NCBI RefSeq assembly: GCF_000332135.1
Contig: NZ_KB235896.1
Location: 3,853,727 to 3,917,726, forward strand
Source of the DNA: Anabaena sp. PCC 7108
GTDB lineage: Bacteria; Cyanobacteriota; Cyanobacteriia; Cyanobacteriales; Nostocaceae
Direction of reading: 5' to 3'
Length of the DNA: 64,000 bases
Part shown: piece by piece, positions 25,634 to 36,039 of the stretch
How positions within the stretch are numbered: position 1 is the stretch's first letter
Layout of the letters: every line of letters begins with the position of its first letter
The notes under the pieces: model-generated
Databases searched by the model: none
What the model was told of the DNA's origin: nothing
Seen by the model: only the letters and a program-made list of their open reading frames with translations
Made by a program: the position numbers and the translations under genes

Positions 25634-26209
25634 TTACAATAACTCGTTATGAATTATTCTCTGATGGTGGGGACGACAAGGACTGCCCCAACAAACTTGA
25701 TTTGCTGGCATATTAGTAAAAACACTACTACGCGCCCCAATCACTGCATTATCACCAATTTCTATTCCTGGGGCTACAAAACAATCTGCTGCTACCCATG
25801 CACCATTCCCTATGGTAATACTTGCGGTCTTTAAACCAAAAGCTGGATCTTGAATATCATGACTACCTGTACACAGGTAACTTTTTTGGGAAACTACACA
25901 CTGTTCACCAATGATAATTTGATCAAGGCTGTAGAAAACTACATCATCACCAATCCAACTGTAATCACCAATGGTAACTTTCCAAGGATAGGTGAAACGG
26001 ACTGTCGGTCGAATTAATACACCTTGTCCAATCTTGGCTCCGAATAGTCTCAGCAGGGCGCGACGCAGTACATTTAACGGTTGGGGAGTGAGAGGAAAAG
26101 CGATCGCTTGCACCAACCACCACAATAAAACATACCAACCCGGACGACCTCGATCAAACCAGGATTGGTCATATTTACGTAAATCAACAAAGGGTGTGTC
26201 ATTACCCAT
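25634..26209 (-). CDS. WcaF-type hexapeptide O-acetyltransferase (polysaccharide)
   Basis: Encodes 191 aa. A hydrophobic membrane-contact helix (WYVLLWWLVQAIAFPLTP, ~24-41) leads into a left-handed beta-helix of hexapeptide repeats (IGDYSWIGDDVVFY to IEIGDNAVIGARSSVF), with the catalytic-type His in CTGSHDI. Such enzymes acetylate sugars of exported polysaccharides. It overlaps the glycosyltransferase upstream by 8 bp. In Nostoc a related acetyltransferase (HpsU) belongs to hormogonium polysaccharide genes, and a similar role is likely. Confidence 0.88.
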   Translation of the reverse strand: MGNDTPFVDLRKYDQSWFDRGRPGWYVLLWWLVQAIAFPLTPQPLNVLRRALLRLFGAKIGQGVLIRPTVRFTYPWKVTIGDYSWIGDDVVFYSLDQIIIGEQCVVSQKSYLCTGSHDIQDPAFGLKTASITIGNGAWVAADCFVAPGIEIGDNAVIGARSSVFTNMPANQVCWGSPCRPHHQRIIHNELL

Positions 26210-27164
26210 TACCCATTACCTCTTCAATGGCTGTTTTTTCCATTTCCTGAGACAAAGATGGGGCGGTTGATTTGGAAGTGTTGGCAGTATTTAGCTGTCC
26301 ACCACAACTGCGTAATTCATAAAGTTTGACTCCAATTTGATATTCATATTGACTTAATAACCGTCCATAGATATATCCAGCTTTGCCATCTAAAAAGCCA
26401 AGCTGTACAACATAGAACAAAATAAACCTTAATAATGGTTTAAATGGCAAACGTACCCACACTGTTTTTAAGAAGCGTTTACGTTGTACTGCATCACCAA
26501 ATAGATTTGCTCCAATGGTGCCACTATTCTCTTTACCTGTCAGCAAATTTAAATACACACGGGCTTCCCAATTAGAATAGCGGTTATGTCTTTCTAACCA
26601 GTGATAAAGATTGCGGAAATCTTCGTGGAGCATATCATGTTTGAGATACCCAACTTGTCCCTGTAAAATTACGTGTTCGTGAACTTCGTTATCGCCTGTG
26701 TTGGGGATATCTTCGGTATTCAGGTTTTCGTAGCGGCCTTTTTGATGTTTAAATAACCGGAGATTCCAATCAGGATATTTACCTCCGTGACGAATCCATT
26801 TACCTAAAAAGAATACACGACGATTGATATAATAACCATTACATTCATCGTTCTTAATTACTTCGGCAATTTCTGCCCAAGATTCAGGTGTAATCCGCTC
26901 ATCACAATCAACAATTAGCACCCATTCATTCCGAAAAGGTAAATTTTCTAATGACCAATTTTTCTTTTTCGGCCAACTGCCATTAAATTTAAATTGTACG
27001 ACTTTAGCCCCGTAACTTTCAGCAATTTCAATACTTTTATCACTACTTTGGGAATCGACTAAAAAAACTTCATCAGCTACTGCCAGACTAGTTAAACAAG
27101 CTGGTAAGTTAGATTCTTCGTTTTTTGCGGGAATGAGTACGGAAACTGGTATTTTAGATGACAT
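26202..27164 (-). CDS. Family 2 glycosyltransferase (WaaE/KdtX-like)
   Basis: Encodes 320 aa. GT-A fold with VSVLIPAKNEESNLPACLTS (7-26), the nucleotide-sugar site EVFLVDSQSSDKS, and the DXD-type motif VDCDERI. The middle is rich in Trp/His/Arg (WIRHGGKYPDWNLRLFKHQK), as in LPS core and exopolysaccharide GT2 enzymes. Membrane-associated C-terminal part. It sits between the HpsE-like enzyme and the acetyltransferase in one transcription unit. Confidence 0.9.
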   Translation of the reverse strand: MSSKIPVSVLIPAKNEESNLPACLTSLAVADEVFLVDSQSSDKSIEIAESYGAKVVQFKFNGSWPKKKNWSLENLPFRNEWVLIVDCDERITPESWAEIAEVIKNDECNGYYINRRVFFLGKWIRHGGKYPDWNLRLFKHQKGRYENLNTEDIPNTGDNEVHEHVILQGQVGYLKHDMLHEDFRNLYHWLERHNRYSNWEARVYLNLLTGKENSGTIGANLFGDAVQRKRFLKTVWVRLPFKPLLRFILFYVVQLGFLDGKAGYIYGRLLSQYEYQIGVKLYELRSCGGQLNTANTSKSTAPSLSQEMEKTAIEEVMGNG

Positions 27165-27182
27165 AATAATTTTTACTTTAAT

Positions 27183-28115
27183 TTATTTTTTGTTACCTGT
27201 AAAAAGAAGTCCTTGAATGGCTGCATTTAAGTAACCAATCTGACCATAAGCATAGACTAGTTTATCAAATCTTTCGGCTGGATCAGTAATATATTGTAAT
27301 GATTTATATAAGCCACGTACAAACTTTTCACTGCCTCGTTGTAGTTGGCCAATACCAGCTTTACCCGCGAGTTGTTCCCGATAGCATTCACTAATACCTT
27401 GCCACCAACCCCGGTTTAAAAACCAGGATGGTTTTAGCCTTTCTGGGGCAACATTGTGAGCCACTAAAGCTTGGGGAAGATAAGCGACTTGCCAACCACC
27501 CTGAAGGGCAAATTCTGTCATTTGTAGTTCTTCATTAGATAAGAGGTTTTTGCCGACTCGTCCCAGTTGAGGGTCAAAACCGCCGATATCTTCGAGAAAA
27601 CTGCGCCGAATGGAGTAATTTAAGCCTCTAGGGGTGGAACCAGGTTGTTGAATGTAGACTATGCTGTCTCCTAAATCGTAGGCTCCCAAGTTGGCAGCTA
27701 GTCCGGGAGATATCCACTTTGGCGGTTCAATGTTTGCAGGCCAGATGAGAGTAACTTTACCACCTGCGATCGCTATGTTGGGATTATTTTCATAGGCAGA
27801 AGATAAAACTTGCAACCATTGGGGACTAGCGACTGCATCATCATCTAAATAAGCGATAATGTCTGCGCTGGTAGCCTTAGCACCTGTGTTACGAGCTACT
27901 GATAAGCCCAGGGTAGGTTCAAAAATGTACTTGAGGCGGGTATCAGCCGCTCTTTGTTCGACAACTTCACGAGTGCGATCGCTAGATCCATTATCCACTA
28001 CTACAATTTCAAAGTTAGTAGTAAAGTCCTGCGCCAATAGACTGTCAATCGCTGCACCTAAATAGGTATCTCGATTGTGAGTACAGATGATGGCAGAGAT
28101 TTGTAAGTCCGGCAT
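27183..28115 (-). CDS. Family 2 glycosyltransferase, HpsE-like (hormogonium polysaccharide)
   Basis: Encodes 310 aa, first gene of a three-gene unit. The GT-A domain starts QISAIICTHNRDTYLGAAID; the donor site EIVVVDNGSSDRTREV and the metal-binding AYLDDDAVASPQW are intact, and VAHNVAPERLKPSWFLNRGWWQG is typical of the HpsE group. In Nostoc punctiforme, HpsE is needed for the polysaccharide that motile hormogonia secrete. The family link is from memory of motifs; confidence in glycosyltransferase is high, in HpsE moderate. Confidence 0.88.
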   Translation of the reverse strand: MPDLQISAIICTHNRDTYLGAAIDSLLAQDFTTNFEIVVVDNGSSDRTREVVEQRAADTRLKYIFEPTLGLSVARNTGAKATSADIIAYLDDDAVASPQWLQVLSSAYENNPNIAIAGGKVTLIWPANIEPPKWISPGLAANLGAYDLGDSIVYIQQPGSTPRGLNYSIRRSFLEDIGGFDPQLGRVGKNLLSNEELQMTEFALQGGWQVAYLPQALVAHNVAPERLKPSWFLNRGWWQGISECYREQLAGKAGIGQLQRGSEKFVRGLYKSLQYITDPAERFDKLVYAYGQIGYLNAAIQGLLFTGNKK

Positions 28116-28290
28116 GGGATTGATGACTCTGGTTTTTAAATTTGGAATTTAGTTAAAAATATCCAATTCAACTTTTGCTTACTGGTTGTTAATCTACCCT
28201 ATAAAGTACTTATTTACCAACCCAATTTTTCCAAAAATCATTTTTTGGTAACAAGTTTCATGAAAAAATTGTCACCTCTTTATCAATACT

Positions 28291-29097
28291 TTACACTTGT
28301 TTAATATGACTGTGTAAAGCCACAAGTGTTTCTGCTAAATGACTCAGCCGAGTTTCTAAATGTTGTTTGCGCCCAAACAGTTGACGTAATTTTTGATATC
28401 GAGCTATAGCCATACTGACAGTAGGAACCTGTTCTACTGGACATAAACGTGACCAGACTTTACCAGCCGCATCAACTCCACAGAGGCGGTAGTCAGTACG
28501 CAATGATGGAGGTGATACCTTATCTCCTGGCTCACAAATTTCTTCCACATAATCCATCAGACGCTCAACTTCCGCATGACGTAGGGTAGCCGTTCCTCCT
28601 GGTGTTGGTTCTTGAGGATTAGATTCTAACCAGCCATTAATAACTGGTCCATCTAAGTAAATATCCTGGATTTGTTGTAGAATTACTTGTAGTTCAGTTT
28701 GCCAATCAGCCACAGTCTCTTGAATTTCTTGTAAGAGATTCATGGCAAATGCTGGATTAGCTCCGTGGCGATGGTTACTAAAGCTCGGTGTTTTAAACTT
28801 AGGTAGGCTAGGTGTTTTATCTCCAGATGAGTGCGCGGGAAAAGTTTGTACAGAATTATCCTGGGAAAAGAAATTGGCATCTGCAGATGATTTACTGACA
28901 GAATCTCTGCCTAAGTCAACGGTATTTCTTCCTTCATCCTCTGAAGATTCGGTAATGTCTGTAGATTTGTGAGCGCCCACACTAATCCTAAAGGAAAAGG
29001 GGCGTTTTGTTGAATCACCTGTTTCTGCACCTAAGTCAGTGCCGCGAATCCCCAAATCATGTAGAGTTGCCTCAATCCGTTTTAAGCCTGCTTTCAT
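28291..29097 (-). CDS. Conserved cyanobacterial hypothetical, disordered N-terminus
   Basis: Encodes 268 aa. Residues ~20-115 are Ser/Asp/Glu-rich and probably disordered. Residues ~118-268 are helical and coherent (AFAMNLLQEIQETVADWQ, then the segment GPVINGWLESNPQ, ending in a heptad-like QHLETRLSHLAETLVALHSH). No catalytic signature. It is divergent from cobU with 130 bp between. Function unknown; I do not know the family name. Confidence 0.7.
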   Translation of the reverse strand: MKAGLKRIEATLHDLGIRGTDLGAETGDSTKRPFSFRISVGAHKSTDITESSEDEGRNTVDLGRDSVSKSSADANFFSQDNSVQTFPAHSSGDKTPSLPKFKTPSFSNHRHGANPAFAMNLLQEIQETVADWQTELQVILQQIQDIYLDGPVINGWLESNPQEPTPGGTATLRHAEVERLMDYVEEICEPGDKVSPPSLRTDYRLCGVDAAGKVWSRLCPVEQVPTVSMAIARYQKLRQLFGRKQHLETRLSHLAETLVALHSHIKQV

Positions 29098-29230
29098 AAA
29101 GAGATCCTGAAGCTTGTTTTGGTGGTATTGATTTCCGAATCAGTTTGTTAAAAGAGCAAATTATTGAGAAACTTTTCTTTATTCTATAGGTAGAACAATA
29201 CTTTATGGAAGACCAAGATTGTGATATCTT

Positions 29231-29797
29231 ATGAGTAAAGTTATTTTGGTAACAGGCCCTGCACGCTCAGGTAAAAGTGAATGGGCAGAAAATTTAGCAA
29301 TTGAGTCAGGAAAATCTGTAATTTACATAGCAACAGCTAGAGAAAATTCTCAAGATCAAGAGTGGCAACAACGTATTCAAAAACACCAAAAACGCCGTCC
29401 TCAAGACTGGGTAACTCTAAATGTGCCTGTGGAACTTGCTGCTACCTTAGCTAAGGTTCAGCCTCATACCTGTCTTTTAATTGATTCTTTAGGAACTTGG
29501 GTAGCTAATTTTCTGGAACAAGACGACACAAGTTGGGAAAATACCTTGGCAGAATTGCTAAAAACAGTCCGTTTAGTTGATGCTGATTTAGTATTTGTAG
29601 GGGAAGAAACAGGTTGGGGTGTAGTACCAGCTTATCCTATAGGTAGAACATTCCGCGATCGCTTGGGTTCTTTAATTCGTCAGTTAGGTGCGATTTCTGA
29701 GTCAGTTTACTTGGTTACTGGTGGCTATGTTCTTAATCTCAGTCTTCTAGGTTCTCCCTTACCAGTAGCAAAGCCTGAATTCAGAATTAAAGAGTAA
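29231..29797 (+). CDS. cobU: Adenosylcobinamide kinase / guanylyltransferase
   Basis: Encodes 188 aa. It phosphorylates adenosylcobinamide and then adds GMP, the start of nucleotide-loop assembly in B12 synthesis. The N-terminal P-loop GPARSGKS (8-15) and the later motifs VGEETGWGVVP and GRTFRDRLG are conserved. Full length. It is far from the cobL/G/H genes at 59-64 kb, as cobalamin genes are scattered in cyanobacteria. A small conserved gene follows 30 bp later. Confidence 0.94.
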   Translation: MSKVILVTGPARSGKSEWAENLAIESGKSVIYIATARENSQDQEWQQRIQKHQKRRPQDWVTLNVPVELAATLAKVQPHTCLLIDSLGTWVANFLEQDDTSWENTLAELLKTVRLVDADLVFVGEETGWGVVPAYPIGRTFRDRLGSLIRQLGAISESVYLVTGGYVLNLSLLGSPLPVAKPEFRIKE

Positions 29798-29827
29798 AAT
29801 TTCTGAACTAAAACTATAATTAAAGAT

Positions 29828-30253
29828 ATGGCAAACGAACAAGAAGTTAAACAGTATATTGCACACTGGTTTCAGTTAGGCAAGAAAGTGATCGTAGGTA
29901 ATGGTAATCATAGCTTCTTACCTAGCCCAGTACTCAAAGGTGATCGCTATAGTCCAGAATTTGAAGCATGCTGGCAAAGTATTCTGTCCTTAGAAATTAG
30001 TGACTGTTATTTAGAAGGCACTCACGAAACCATCGCCGAACTTCTCACACCAGCCTGGGAAATGCTCCCTTGCAGTCGTTGTACTATGCCAGTACCCATA
30101 AAGACTGTGGGAATGCCAGCTTTGTTTTGTCCCTGTAATAGTTTACCCAACTGGCCTAATACCGAACTACCAGCACCCCACGGACCGATTAATAGCCAAG
30201 AACATCTGATAGTAATTTGCGATCGCTTAATGGATAAAATTCCGGGAACATGA
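29828..30253 (+). CDS. Conserved hypothetical with paired cysteine motifs
   Basis: Encodes 141 aa, soluble. It has PCSRCTMPVPIK (CxxC) and ALFCPCNSLP (CxC) about 20 residues apart, a possible zinc-ribbon-like site. It follows cobU closely and is likely on the same transcript, but nothing ties it to B12. No family name known to me. Confidence 0.65.
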   Translation: MANEQEVKQYIAHWFQLGKKVIVGNGNHSFLPSPVLKGDRYSPEFEACWQSILSLEISDCYLEGTHETIAELLTPAWEMLPCSRCTMPVPIKTVGMPALFCPCNSLPNWPNTELPAPHGPINSQEHLIVICDRLMDKIPGT

Positions 30254-30283
30254 ATTGGTAGAATCATAGCCCTACATTTAATT

Positions 30284-32461
30284 TCAAATTAGAAATTTAA
30301 ACTTAGAAACTAATGCATTCAACAAATGAGACTCATAAAGTTTATCATAGTCTTCGTGAAGCAGGTTCGTCTCAATTTCTTGACTAGCCAAAGGTGGAGA
30401 AAACAAATAACCCTGACCCAATTCGCATCCAAGTTGTTGCAACCATTGAAGTTGTTGTGGTGTTTCAATCCCTTCTGCCACAACAGCTAATCCCAGTTGA
30501 TTACTCAAGGCAATAATAGTACTCACAACCTGATAATTACGATTTCCTTCCTCCATCTGACTCACAAAGGAGCGATCAATCTTCAAATGATCAGCAGGTA
30601 AACGATGGAGATAATTAAGAGATGAATATCCAGTCCCAAAGTCATCAATGCTAATCTGAATTTTTCTATCCTTTAATTGAGTTAACAAATCAATTGTCTT
30701 ATTTATATCTTCAATTAACATACTTTCAGTAATTTCTAAAACTATAGACTCGCCTTCTAAACCTGTTTGAGCCAGTATCCGATCAATATCTTCAACTAAA
30801 CTAGTTTGGCGAATATCTTGAGCGGAGAGATTAATACTGACATAAAGCGGAAAGTGAACAAAATTTGTTTTCCATTTAGCCAATTGTTGACAAACCGTAG
30901 AAAACATCCAACGATCTATCTGCACAATTAGCCCAGTTTCTTCAGCAATAGGAATAAATTCTCCTGGACAGACAAATCCGCGAGTAGGTGAAAGCCAGCG
31001 CACCAACGCCTCAAATCCAACTAACCGACCGCCAATTAAATCAACAATAGGTTGGTAGTAAACAACAAACTCTTCTCGTTCTAGAGCTTTACGAATATCA
31101 GTTTCTAGAGTTAGTCGATTTACAGCTTGGGTATGCATTTGAGCATCAAAAATTTTATATGAATTTCGCCCTTGAGCTTTAGCTCGATACATAGCAATAT
31201 CAGCATCTCGGAGTAAATCGGCAGCTTGACGATATTCTTTTGTTGCAAAAACAATCCCGATGCTCGTACTAATAAACATTTCATTGCCATTAATCATCAA
31301 CGACGTTTGACAATCTATCAGAATGCGTTTAGTAATTTTAATTGTAGCTTCAATACTTTCAATATCTTCTAGCAAAATTACAAATTCATCACCACCAAGT
31401 CGAGCCACTAAATCAATGTCCCGCAGGTGAGTTTTTAACTTCTGGGCAATACTCTGAAGTAGTTGATCTCCAGCTAAATGCCCTAAACTATCATTGATAA
31501 CTTTGAACCGATCTAGATCTAGAAACAAAACAGCATAATGATAACTTTCCAGCCGTTTCGCTCTGTTGATAGCGAGTTCCAGTCGCTCCTCCAAAAGCGT
31601 CCGATTCGGTAAACCCGTCAATGGATCGTGAAAAGCGTTGTGAATAAGCTGTTCTTCTGCCTGTTTGCGTAAACGAAGCTCGTCGTGGAGATTGGTAATA
31701 TCTGTGCGGATTGCCAAGTATTGAAAAGGTTTACCCAAGGCATCCAAGAAAGGTACAATCGTGCTATTAACCCAGTAGAAACTGCCATCTTTTGACCGGT
31801 TCCGAATTTCACCTCGCCAGATATGCCCATGACTAATGGTTTGCCACATCTGAGCGAAAAATTCTTGAGAATGATACCCAGAATTGACTATCTGATGAGT
31901 ATGACCTACCAGTTCCTCTCGGTTATATTGAGATATTTGGCAGAATCGATCATTAGCGTAAGTAATTACCCCGTTAGCATCTGTGATAGCAACGATAGCT
32001 GACTGATCTAAAGCATATTTGAAACTGGATAATTCCTGGAGGGTTTGATACAGTCTTTCTTGTGCTTGTTTGCGCTCTGTCCGTACCTGAGCGTCCCGAA
32101 GTTCTCGACGTACAGCCTCAGGCAATCGGTTTAAGTTATCCTTCATAAGATAATCATGAACACCGGCTTTCATCAGTTCTACAGCAGATACTTCACCGAT
32201 TGTTCCAGAAACTAGAATGAAAGGAATATCTTTTTGACTCTGCTTTGCTATTTCCAGAGCCGTAGGTGCATCAAATCCAGGCAATCGGTAATCGGAAATT
32301 ATTACATCCCAAGTACAGCTACCTAGGGCTGCACATAGCTCTGGGGCTGTTTGGACACGCTGCCAGATGGGATTGAAACCACCGCGACGCAGTTCATGGA
32401 GAACTAACAGAGCATCAGTTTCTAAATCTTCAACAAGCAGGACATTCAAGTCTTCACTCAT
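30284..32461 (-). CDS. REC-PAS-GGDEF-EAL cyclic-di-GMP signalling protein
   Basis: Encodes 725 aa. The receiver domain (1-~125) has phospho-acceptor D57 (VIISDYRLPGFD). A PAS/PAC domain spans ~145-258, then GGDEF (~275-440) with an intact LGGDEF (355-360), then EAL (~450-700) with intact FEALVRW and DDFGTGYSSL. Both catalytic motifs look whole, so it could make and break cyclic-di-GMP. The conserved domain order is common in cyanobacteria. No kinase is adjacent; its input partner is unknown. Confidence 0.93.
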   Translation of the reverse strand: MSEDLNVLLVEDLETDALLVLHELRRGGFNPIWQRVQTAPELCAALGSCTWDVIISDYRLPGFDAPTALEIAKQSQKDIPFILVSGTIGEVSAVELMKAGVHDYLMKDNLNRLPEAVRRELRDAQVRTERKQAQERLYQTLQELSSFKYALDQSAIVAITDANGVITYANDRFCQISQYNREELVGHTHQIVNSGYHSQEFFAQMWQTISHGHIWRGEIRNRSKDGSFYWVNSTIVPFLDALGKPFQYLAIRTDITNLHDELRLRKQAEEQLIHNAFHDPLTGLPNRTLLEERLELAINRAKRLESYHYAVLFLDLDRFKVINDSLGHLAGDQLLQSIAQKLKTHLRDIDLVARLGGDEFVILLEDIESIEATIKITKRILIDCQTSLMINGNEMFISTSIGIVFATKEYRQAADLLRDADIAMYRAKAQGRNSYKIFDAQMHTQAVNRLTLETDIRKALEREEFVVYYQPIVDLIGGRLVGFEALVRWLSPTRGFVCPGEFIPIAEETGLIVQIDRWMFSTVCQQLAKWKTNFVHFPLYVSINLSAQDIRQTSLVEDIDRILAQTGLEGESIVLEITESMLIEDINKTIDLLTQLKDRKIQISIDDFGTGYSSLNYLHRLPADHLKIDRSFVSQMEEGNRNYQVVSTIIALSNQLGLAVVAEGIETPQQLQWLQQLGCELGQGYLFSPPLASQEIETNLLHEDYDKLYESHLLNALVSKFKFLI

Positions 32462-32891
32462 ACCTTATACCGATTTACTTTAAGGTTGATACAAATGGAA
32501 AAACGTGAGAACACGGGGACACCAGGACTGCAAGATTCATTTGTAGCTTTAATTTAATTTAATGAATTGATATTACAATCTCCTTGGGATCTTTTGAGAA
32601 AACCGACTCAGTGAGCTTGACAATTCCAACTCTTGAAACTGTCACCTGTCACCTACCTCCACAAAAAGACTTTCTTACCAATCCCTAATTAGAGTCTTTA
32701 ATTAGAGTCTTTGCAAATAGCAGCAGGATTTATGTAGTTTTTAGTTATAATTCTCTGAGCTAAACGTCGAGAAGTTCCAGAGACACTGGAACTCTCAAAC
32801 TAGATAGCTAAATTAATATAAAACCAGTCCCTACATTTGGAGTCAGTTAACAGAACTTTTGTTACTTTACTCAACAAAATCAACCTATTAA
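32462..32891. other. 430-bp intergenic region without a gene
   Basis: Between the GGDEF-EAL gene and the obg stop, both on the minus strand. It has two ctgtcacct-type units at 32638-32655 and a duplicated taattagagtcttt near 32688-32711. No open frame with coding character; the promoter of the upstream signalling gene must lie in its left part. Confidence 0.45.
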
Positions 32892-34019
<1,128 letters not shown>

Positions 34020-34038
34020 TCAGCACTGAAATATGCAC

Positions 34039-34716
34039 TTAAATATAAGGTGAAATATCTTCACCACAGTCATCTGCGAGGTAAGACAGGGCGCGGAAGC
34101 GTAAACCTACCAATTGTTCATACAAGGGATTAATTTTACACATTGGTGGGATATGAATTATTTTCCGTCCAAATAGGGTGACATCTTGCTCAAAAGGGCA
34201 TTGGGAGGGAATCATTTTACACAAAAACTTAGCAACTCTGGGATCTTGAATATCTAACCCATCTAACCAGTCACGTATGGGGCGGAGTGCGTCTGGTAGG
34301 GGTGCTTGTAGTGCGTCCGGTAGGGTAGAGGTTTTTGCTTGTTCTGTGTCTTCTAGGGTATGACGCAGGGCTGCTAGGGCTTCTGTTTGCAGTTCCAAGG
34401 CTTGGCAAAATTGTTGTAGAAGTTCCTCTTCGCTGGGAGAATAGATTCCATCTGCGATCGCTACCATCACTGCTGTCCGCAAGAAATTTTCCGCTACTGG
34501 CGTGCCTTTACCTAAAATCAGAGCTAATTCCTCTGGTGTAATTATCCCTAAAGAATCCCAGTTAATAGAAGGAGCTAATTCATCCTTAGTGATGCTGGCA
34601 ATTAACTGTTGTTCTTGGGGATCAAAATTACCATCTGACCAAGCAATAGTCAGTAGTCCACGTAACCAAGCGGCTATTTGTTCGCTGCTGTATGAGGTTT
34701 TAACAGCACTGATCAT
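34039..34716 (-). CDS. TerB-like domain fused to Mo-dependent nitrogenase C-terminus domain
   Basis: Encodes 225 aa from ATG 34716, preceded by GAGGAGCG; an upstream TTG is not needed. Residues ~8-125 are a helical TerB-like domain (WLRGLLTIAWSDGNFDPQEQ, MVAIADGIYSPSEEELLQQF). The last ~80 residues (RDWLDGLDIQDPRVAKFLCK to DDCGEDISPYI) match the Mo-nitro_C family (PF06967) known from cyanobacteria. Despite that name, it is not nitrogenase. Role unknown. Confidence 0.85.
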   Translation of the reverse strand: MISAVKTSYSSEQIAAWLRGLLTIAWSDGNFDPQEQQLIASITKDELAPSINWDSLGIITPEELALILGKGTPVAENFLRTAVMVAIADGIYSPSEEELLQQFCQALELQTEALAALRHTLEDTEQAKTSTLPDALQAPLPDALRPIRDWLDGLDIQDPRVAKFLCKMIPSQCPFEQDVTLFGRKIIHIPPMCKINPLYEQLVGLRFRALSYLADDCGEDISPYI

Positions 34717-34824
34717 AAACTCGCTCCTCAAATTTTTTCTTTGCTAATACTAAACTACCTTAATTGTAAATCTTGCGCTAAAATTCCTCTGAAGAGTAAT
34801 ATTGACAATTCTTGCTATTTATAT

Positions 34825-35934
34825 ATGTTTTATTTCGGTATTGAACATGAAGTTGCTTTTCTGAACCATGAAGGCAAGTTTGCTGATTTCTCCTGCACAA
34901 AATTTGCTGAGTTTAATCAAATTGTGGACAAGCTACCTATATACCCTAATGATTACCCACAATTGAGAGTAGGGGATGCTGGCATTAAAAAAAAGCGTTG
35001 GTATATTGAAGGATTTGAAAGATTTTCTAATTCAGAAGAGGTAATTGATTGTGTAGCGAAAGGCATCGAAATTAGAACAACCATACATTCTGATATTCAA
35101 AGTGCAATTAATGAATTAACAGAAAGTTTTAATCTACTACGTCAGGTAGCTGCTAGTTTTGGCTTCACACCAATTTTAGTCAGTTTTAATCCTTATACCT
35201 GCGTTTTCGAGCCACACCCGCCATTAAATGATTTTGAAATTAGGCAATTACAAGCTTACCCTGATGAACAAACTGCCAATATTTATATGGTTTCCTATGG
35301 ACCAGATTTAAATATTTCTGTAGCAGATTTACCCATTGAAGATGTAATTGATATGGGTAAAAAACTAACTTATTACAGTCCTTATATTGTTCCTTTTAGT
35401 TACAGTTCTCCTTTTTATAATGGGAGTTTGTGGGAAGGTTTATCAGTTAGGACATTTATCAGAACTGGCAAAAGATCAGCAACATTAGTTTTTGTAGAAA
35501 ACGAAGAACAACTAATTAAAAGCGTACCTTCATTGACCAAAGTTGCCCGGATTCCAGCAGAACTAGGACGCATAGAATTTAAAGCCTGTGATAGTTGTGA
35601 TGATTTTTCTATTTATGCAGGGTTACTAGCTTTATTAAAAGGTCTAATATTAGATCAAACCTTGCATGGTCGAGCAACTACACCTAACACTGCTTTGCAT
35701 CAGATTTCGGCAAAATATGGGTTTGATGATGAAGAGATTTTTCTGAATACAACCAAGATTTTCCAAGCGGCTGAAGTTGCTTTAGTAAATGATCCAGATA
35801 TTGAACTTTTAAAACCGCTAAAAGTTATTTTGGTAGAGAGAAAAACAAAATCTCATCAACTAATTGAGGCTTACCAAAATTTAGGTTCAATTGAAGGAAC
35901 ACTCAAGCAAACTTACAACAACGGTTCTGAGTAA
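34825..35934 (+). CDS. Glutamate-cysteine ligase family 2 (GCS2)-like carboxylate-amine ligase
   Basis: Encodes 369 aa from ATG 34825 (MFYFGIEHEVAF); 28 upstream codons from an in-frame start look non-coding. The opening GIEHEVAF is the metal-binding start of the GCS2/YbdK fold of the glutamine-synthetase-like superfamily. Further conserved-looking pieces are GIEIRTTIHSD and LGRIEFKACDSCDDF. It is not the ordinary cyanobacterial GshA, whose N-terminus differs. Substrate unknown, probably ATP-driven ligation of an amine to a carboxylate. Divergent from the TerB gene. Confidence 0.7.
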   Translation: MFYFGIEHEVAFLNHEGKFADFSCTKFAEFNQIVDKLPIYPNDYPQLRVGDAGIKKKRWYIEGFERFSNSEEVIDCVAKGIEIRTTIHSDIQSAINELTESFNLLRQVAASFGFTPILVSFNPYTCVFEPHPPLNDFEIRQLQAYPDEQTANIYMVSYGPDLNISVADLPIEDVIDMGKKLTYYSPYIVPFSYSSPFYNGSLWEGLSVRTFIRTGKRSATLVFVENEEQLIKSVPSLTKVARIPAELGRIEFKACDSCDDFSIYAGLLALLKGLILDQTLHGRATTPNTALHQISAKYGFDDEEIFLNTTKIFQAAEVALVNDPDIELLKPLKVILVERKTKSHQLIEAYQNLGSIEGTLKQTYNNGSE

Positions 35935-35969
35935 GTAATGAGACGGAATTAATTACACAACTGATTTTC

Positions 35970-36005
35970 TGTTCCCTGTTCCCTGTTCCCTGTTCCCTGT
36001 TCCCT
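35970..36005. repeat. Heptanucleotide tandem repeat (gttccct)
   Basis: Five in-phase copies of GTTCCCT lie between two convergent genes. This is the short tandem repeat class typical of filamentous cyanobacteria. It may also serve as a spacer between the two transcripts. Confidence 0.85.
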
Positions 36006-36039
36006 CTCTCAACGAGTGAATTTAATTTTGTCCAACTAC

